Shown: positions 51,853 through 55,610 of the stretch, piece by piece
Position numbering within the stretch: position 1 is the stretch's first letter
How the letters are laid out: every line of letters begins with the position of its first letter
Source: Betaproteobacteria bacterium UBA2592
GTDB lineage: Bacteria > Pseudomonadota > Gammaproteobacteria > Burkholderiales > Rhodocyclaceae
Direction: 5' to 3'
DNA: 55,610 nt
NCBI GenBank assembly: GCA_002340095.1
Contig: DDKS01000027.1
Span: 1 to 55,610, forward strand
Position numbers and translations under genes: made by a program
The notes under the pieces: generated by a model
What the model was told of the DNA's origin: nothing
The model's input: the letters and a program-made list of their open reading frames with translations, nothing else
Database searches by the model: none

Positions 51853-54099
51853 ATGCAGGGCCACTACTACCGCATCTCCGGCAAGGGTTTCAAGCGTTCC
51901 TCCTGGGGCCTGCTCGCCCTGGGAGCGGGGTTGATCGTCATCCTGTGGTCCAACCTGATTCTTACCTACCGGGACCTGGAAACCCAGGCCATCGGGGATC
52001 TGGAAACCCACCTGACCAACCTCACCGAGGCCCTCAGTCTGCAGACGGACAGCGTCCTGCGCGGGGTGGACAGCGTTGCCACCCGCCTGCGCCGGGAATA
52101 TCAGACCCGGCCCGGCCCGGCGTTCCAGGCCGATACCCAGGGATACATCAACAACGCGATGGCTGGCTTCGCCATCCAGGTGGTCATCGTCAACCGGCAG
52201 GGCATGCTCGAGTGGTCCTCGGAGCCCGCCACTTTCCCCATGGACCTCAACGACCGGGAATATTTTTCCTTCCAGACCCGGACGGCTGGTGCCGACGAGC
52301 TGTTCGTCGGCACCCCGATCCTGAACCGGATCAACCACCGCTGGATCATCCCTGCAAGCCGGCCGCTGCTGCGCCCTGCCCCGTCCGGCCATGCCCCGGC
52401 TTTCGACGGCGTCATCATGATCTCCCTCGATCCACGCCATTTCGCCAACCTGCTGCGGCGAGTGGACCTGGGACGCAACGGAATCATCTCCATCGTCTCC
52501 TCCCGCACCGGAGAATTCCTCGTGCGCAGCACCCAGGAGGAAGACTGGATCGGCAAGTCCATCGGCGCCACACCCTTCCTCGCGACCGGAGGGGCCATGC
52601 GCGGCACCTTCATCCATACCTCCCCCCTGGATGGCATCCAGCGGCTGGAGGCCTACCAGCAACTGCCCGAATACGGCATCACCCTGGTGGCCGGCCGGGA
52701 TCTGGAAGCGGCCTTGAGCCCGATCCGGCACCGGGCCCGGGGCAGCTACGCCCTGGCGCTGGTCGTATCGGTGGCCATCTCCATCCTGATGCTCTACCTC
52801 TCCTTGCTGCTGCGCCGCCATGGTGAAACCGAAGCCCAGCTGGAAGCCGAACACCGCATCCTGCGGGAGGCCGAACGGATCGGCCAGGTGGGCAGCTGGC
52901 AATGGGATCTGGACAGCAACCGGCTGCTGGGGTCGGAACAACTGCACCGGATGTTCTGTTTCGAGGAAACCTGGGGTCCCATTCCCACGGCCAAGTTCCT
53001 CGAACGGGTGCACGAGGAGGACCAGGAACAGGTCAAGCAGGCCCTCTGCACGGCCAGGGAAGGCCGCTCGCCCCTCAACAACCTGGAGTTCCGCATCTGC
53101 TGCCCGGACGGTACCCTGCGCACGGTGCTGGCCTGCGGCGAATACAGCCAGGCGGAAAAACGGCAGATGATCGGCACCCTGCTCGACATCACCGCCCTGC
53201 GCGACTCGCAAAAGCAATTGCTGCAGGCCCAGATCGTGTTCGATAACGCCCTGGAGGGAGTGGTGGTCTCCGATGCCCGGGGCTTCATCCAGACGGTGAA
53301 CCCGGCTTTCGAGCACATCACCGGCTATTCCCGGCAGGAAGCCGTCGGACAGCGCACCAATCTGCTCAACTCCGGCCATCATCCCCCCGAGTTCTACCGG
53401 CAGATGTGGTCCCGGCTGGAGCAGGAAGGATGCTGGGAAGGCGAAATCTGGAACCGCCGCAAGGATGGCTTCCTCTATGTGGAATGGCTCACCATCCGCG
53501 CCGTGCGCGACAACTTCGGCCAGGTGCAACAGTACGTGGCCCTGTTCTCCGACATCACCGACCGCAAGCGGCGGGAAGAAGCAGTCTGGCACCGGGCCTA
53601 CCACGACGCCCTGACCGGACTGGCCAACCGCAACCTGTTCCAGGACCGCCTCGAACACGCGATCAACACGGCCCGGCGTGAGCGACAGGGCCTGGGCCTG
53701 CTCTTCATCGACCTGGACCGTTTCAAGGAAATCAACGACACCCTGGGCCATGCGGCAGGCGACGAACTGCTCAAGCAGGTGGCGGCACGCCTGCAAAGCA
53801 GCATCCGCGCCTCGGACAGTGTCGCCCGGCTGGCCGGGGACGAGTTCGTGGCCCTGATCGAAAACGTGAGCGAACGCCAGCCCCTTGCCGTCCTGGCAGG
53901 CAAGATCCTGACACAGCTCAACGAACCTTTCTTGCTGGGCAGCACGCCGGAAAACATCTCCGCCAGCATCGGCATCGCCTGCTATCCGGAGGATGGCGAG
54001 GCGCCTCAGCAACTCATGCAGGCCGCCGACCAGGCCATGTACGCCGCAAAACGCAGGGGCCGCAACCGTTATGCCTTCGCTGCCGGCGAGCAGGACTGA
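51853..54099 (+). CDS. membrane diguanylate cyclase (Cache-PAS-PAS-GGDEF)
   Basis: A 748-residue signalling protein. TM1 (about 18-38) and TM2 (about 300-321) enclose a periplasmic double-Cache-like sensor (about 40-295). Two PAS domains (about 340-450 and 455-575) carry the PAC-type YVALFSDITDRKRREE. The GGDEF domain (about 580-745) has the active-site AGDEF variant (661-665), and an RxxD inhibitory site is at 652-655. It should make c-di-GMP and be product-inhibited. There is no EAL domain. The start at ATG 51853 lacks a clear Shine-Dalgarno. Confidence 0.93.
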   Translation: MQGHYYRISGKGFKRSSWGLLALGAGLIVILWSNLILTYRDLETQAIGDLETHLTNLTEALSLQTDSVLRGVDSVATRLRREYQTRPGPAFQADTQGYINNAMAGFAIQVVIVNRQGMLEWSSEPATFPMDLNDREYFSFQTRTAGADELFVGTPILNRINHRWIIPASRPLLRPAPSGHAPAFDGVIMISLDPRHFANLLRRVDLGRNGIISIVSSRTGEFLVRSTQEEDWIGKSIGATPFLATGGAMRGTFIHTSPLDGIQRLEAYQQLPEYGITLVAGRDLEAALSPIRHRARGSYALALVVSVAISILMLYLSLLLRRHGETEAQLEAEHRILREAERIGQVGSWQWDLDSNRLLGSEQLHRMFCFEETWGPIPTAKFLERVHEEDQEQVKQALCTAREGRSPLNNLEFRICCPDGTLRTVLACGEYSQAEKRQMIGTLLDITALRDSQKQLLQAQIVFDNALEGVVVSDARGFIQTVNPAFEHITGYSRQEAVGQRTNLLNSGHHPPEFYRQMWSRLEQEGCWEGEIWNRRKDGFLYVEWLTIRAVRDNFGQVQQYVALFSDITDRKRREEAVWHRAYHDALTGLANRNLFQDRLEHAINTARRERQGLGLLFIDLDRFKEINDTLGHAAGDELLKQVAARLQSSIRASDSVARLAGDEFVALIENVSERQPLAVLAGKILTQLNEPFLLGSTPENISASIGIACYPEDGEAPQQLMQAADQAMYAAKRRGRNRYAFAAGEQD

Positions 54100-54107
54100 G
54101 GCCGGGG

Positions 54108-54113
54108 TATAAT
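54108..54113 (+). promoter_or_regulatory. candidate -10 of prfB
   Basis: A perfect TATAAT 30 bp before the prfB ATG. No -35 at 16-18 bp is evident because the upstream bases belong to the diguanylate cyclase end. Confidence 0.5.
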
Positions 54114-54143
54114 CTTCCTTTTTTCCGCTTGGATTCACGCACC

Positions 54144-55248
54144 ATGGACGCAGAACGACTCAACAGCATCGCCAACAAGATGGATGACCTGGCGGTACGC
54201 GCCGCCGAACTCCGGAGGTATCTTTGACTACGATCAGAAGCATGAGCGCCTGATCGTCGTCAACCTGGAACTGGAAGACCCCCGGGTCTGGGACGACCCG
54301 AAACGGGCCCAGGACCTGGGCCGCGAAAAACGCAGCCTCGAAGACGTGGTCCTGGTGCTGCAAAGCGTGGAGCAGGGCCTGAAGGATGCCCGCGAACTGT
54401 TCGACATGGCGCGGGAAGAAGGGGATTTCGACACCGTGGCCGGCGTGGAGACCGACATCCAGGCCATCGAGGAAAAGGTGTCCCGGCTCGAATTCCGCCG
54501 CATGTTCAACAATCCCCAGGACCCCAACCCCTGCTTCCTCGAAATCCAGGCCGGCGCGGGTGGCACCGAAGCCCAGGATTGGGCCTCCATGCTGCTGCGT
54601 ATGTACCTCAAATACGGCGAGAAGAAGGGTTTCAAGGTGGAGCTGATGGAAGAATCCGAGGGCGACGTGGCCGGCATCAAGAGCGCCACGGTGAAATTTA
54701 CCGGTGACTACGCCTATGGCACCCTGCGCACCGAAACCGGCATCCACCGCCTGGTGCGCAAATCGCCGTTCGATTCCAACGCCCGCCGCCACACGTCCTT
54801 CAGTTCGGTGTTCGTCTACCCGGAAGTCGATGACTCGATCGAGATCGAGATCAATCCCGCCGACGTGCGCACCGATACCTACCGCGCTTCCGGTGCGGGC
54901 GGCCAGCACATCAACAAGACCGATTCGGCCGTGCGCCTCACCCACATCCCCACCGGCATCGTCGTGCAGTGCCAGAACGACCGTTCGCAGCACCGCAACC
55001 GGGACGAAGCCTGGCAGATGCTGCGCGCCCGGCTCTACGAGCATGAACTCAGAAAGCAGCAGGCCGAACAGCAAAAGCTGGAAGATGCCAAGTCCGACAT
55101 CGGCTGGGGCCACCAGATCCGCTCCTACGTGCTCGACCAGTCGCGCGTCAAGGATCTACGCACCGGCTACGAAACCGGCAACACCCAGGCCGTGCTGGAT
55201 GGCGACCTGGACCCCTTCATCGAGGCCAGCCTCAAGCAGGGCGTCTGA
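54144..55248 (+). CDS. prfB: peptide chain release factor 2 (programmed +1 frameshift)
   Basis: A 367-residue release factor recognising UGA and UAA. Frame 0 from ATG 54144 (MDAERLNSIANKMDDLAVRA) ends at an in-frame TGA (54225-54227) after 27 codons. Shifting +1 at CTT-T joins RRYL to DYDQKHERL and continues to 55248. The codon-recognition motif is SPF in RKSPFDSN and the catalytic GGQ is in GAGGQHINKTDSAVR. It must be read as one gene with a frameshift, and an uncorrected ORF call would lose the N-terminus. A cupin gene follows immediately. Confidence 0.98.
54214..54228 (+). promoter_or_regulatory. prfB programmed frameshift site
   Basis: An internal Shine-Dalgarno-like GGAGG (54214-54218), 3 nt, slippery CTTT (54222-54225) and TGAC (54225-54228), closely matching the E. 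coli prfB site. RF2 levels control whether UGA is read as stop or the ribosome shifts +1. Confidence 0.97.
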
Positions 55249-55610
55249 TTGAGCCCTGACCTTGCCAACCTGTTCGCGGAACTGCCCTCCACGCCCCGGC
55301 GGGAGGAACAGTTCCGTGTCCTGTTGGACCGTCCGGGCCTGCGGATCGAGCGCATCGTGTCTACCGGCCAGGCCAGCCCGCCCGACTTCTGGTACGACCA
55401 GCCCCAGGGCGAATGGGTGCTGCTGCTCCAGGGCGAGGCCACGCTGGAAATCGCGGGCGAGGCGCTTCCCCGGCGGCTCCGGCCTGGCGATTTCGTACAT
55501 CTGCCGCCCCGCATGAAGCACCGGGTCGCCGGCACCGCCCCCGATCAGGCCACGATCTGGCTGGCCATCCATTACGATGAAACTTGTCCACCAGGGCAAT
55601 CGCATGAAAG
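55249..55610 (+). CDS. cupin-domain protein, 3' end beyond the window
   Basis: The frame opens with TTG at 55249, directly after the prfB stop, and is still open at 55610 (120 codons). It encodes a small cupin: YDQPQGEWVLLLQGE is followed by LRPGDFVHLPPRMKHRV, with a metal-binding-like His and Pro-rich barrel. The product likely ends soon after, since similar small cupins have about 110-120 residues. The TTG start is tentative. A possible next start (ATG 55577) overlaps it. The function is unknown. Confidence 0.75.
   Translation, partial: MSPDLANLFAELPSTPRREEQFRVLLDRPGLRIERIVSTGQASPPDFWYDQPQGEWVLLLQGEATLEIAGEALPRRLRPGDFVHLPPRMKHRVAGTAPDQATIWLAIHYDETCPPGQSHE

Noticed and set aside
51769..54138. 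789-codon minus-strand ORF
   Set aside because: Antisense to the diguanylate cyclase, which has clear domains; the opposite frame has none.

Overview
The window is about 55.6 kb of very GC-rich, densely coding chromosomal DNA. It carries one tRNA and no insertion sequence, integrase, phage gene or CRISPR array that I could see. Gene content and order (rpoE-rseC-mucD-grx-lepA-lepB-DUF4845-rnc-era-recO; yceD-rpmF-plsX-fabHDG-acpP-fabF; divergent rluC/rne; rpfE-like-recJ; ompR-envZ; alr-radA) point to a betaproteobacterium, most likely Rhodocyclales (Azospira/Dechlorosoma/Azoarcus-like). The taxonomic call is inferred from gene order and protein flavour, not from a search.

Layout. 1-2.0 kb: an AsmA-like membrane protein and tRNA-Asn with its own promoter and terminator. 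2.1-8.0 kb, minus strand: LysR regulator-alr-radA-FtsX-type permease, tightly coupled. 8.1-9.4 kb: lplT. 9.4-11.8 kb, minus: DUF3106 protein-tsaB-rimI-family-4 UDG. 11.9-14.6 kb, plus: ompR-envZ and a single-domain response regulator. 14.6-15.8 kb, minus: ispD-ispF. 15.9-17.1 kb: MgtC/DUF4010 membrane protein. 17.2-25.2 kb, minus: a long rpoE-to-recO run joining envelope stress (sigma E, RseC, periplasmic protease) to protein export (lepB), translation (lepA, era) and RNA processing (rnc). 25.4-27.0 kb: nadB, convergent with ygfX. 27-33.5 kb, minus: yceD-rpmF-plsX-fabH-fabD-fabG-acpP-fabF, linking a ribosomal protein to phospholipid and fatty-acid synthesis. 33.6-34.9 kb: maf and a tetrapyrrole-methylase-family methyltransferase. 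35-38 kb, minus: rluC-gph-Rieske protein-sppA. 38-41.2 kb: rne behind a 430-nt leader. 41.2-44.5 kb, minus: alpha/beta hydrolase and comEC. 44.6-45.9 kb: DUF2062 and an unrecognised gene. 46-47.9 kb, minus: lolC-lolD. 48-55.6 kb: rpfE-like-recJ, a divergent EamA transporter, a CHASE-type/PAS/PAS/GGDEF diguanylate cyclase, prfB with its programmed +1 frameshift, and a truncated cupin gene.

Most of this is conserved housekeeping, and I did not find a clearly undescribed multi-gene system. The most unusual signals are these. (1) Several operon-heading genes (ompR, tsaB, ispD, comEC, and probably rluC and yceD) have a -10-like hexamer 5-9 nt before the start codon and no Shine-Dalgarno, suggesting leaderless mRNAs. 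(2) rpoE is followed directly by rseC and mucD with no anti-sigma rseA/rseB between. (3) Terminator-like or hairpin elements sit inside the rpmF-plsX and fabG-acpP-fabF junctions. (4) rne has a long, structured leader whose -10 overlaps that of divergent rluC. (5) A few genes have unusual architecture or unknown function (positions 93, 34196, 45181). Several starts are non-ATG and were chosen from Shine-Dalgarno position and stop/start overlap.
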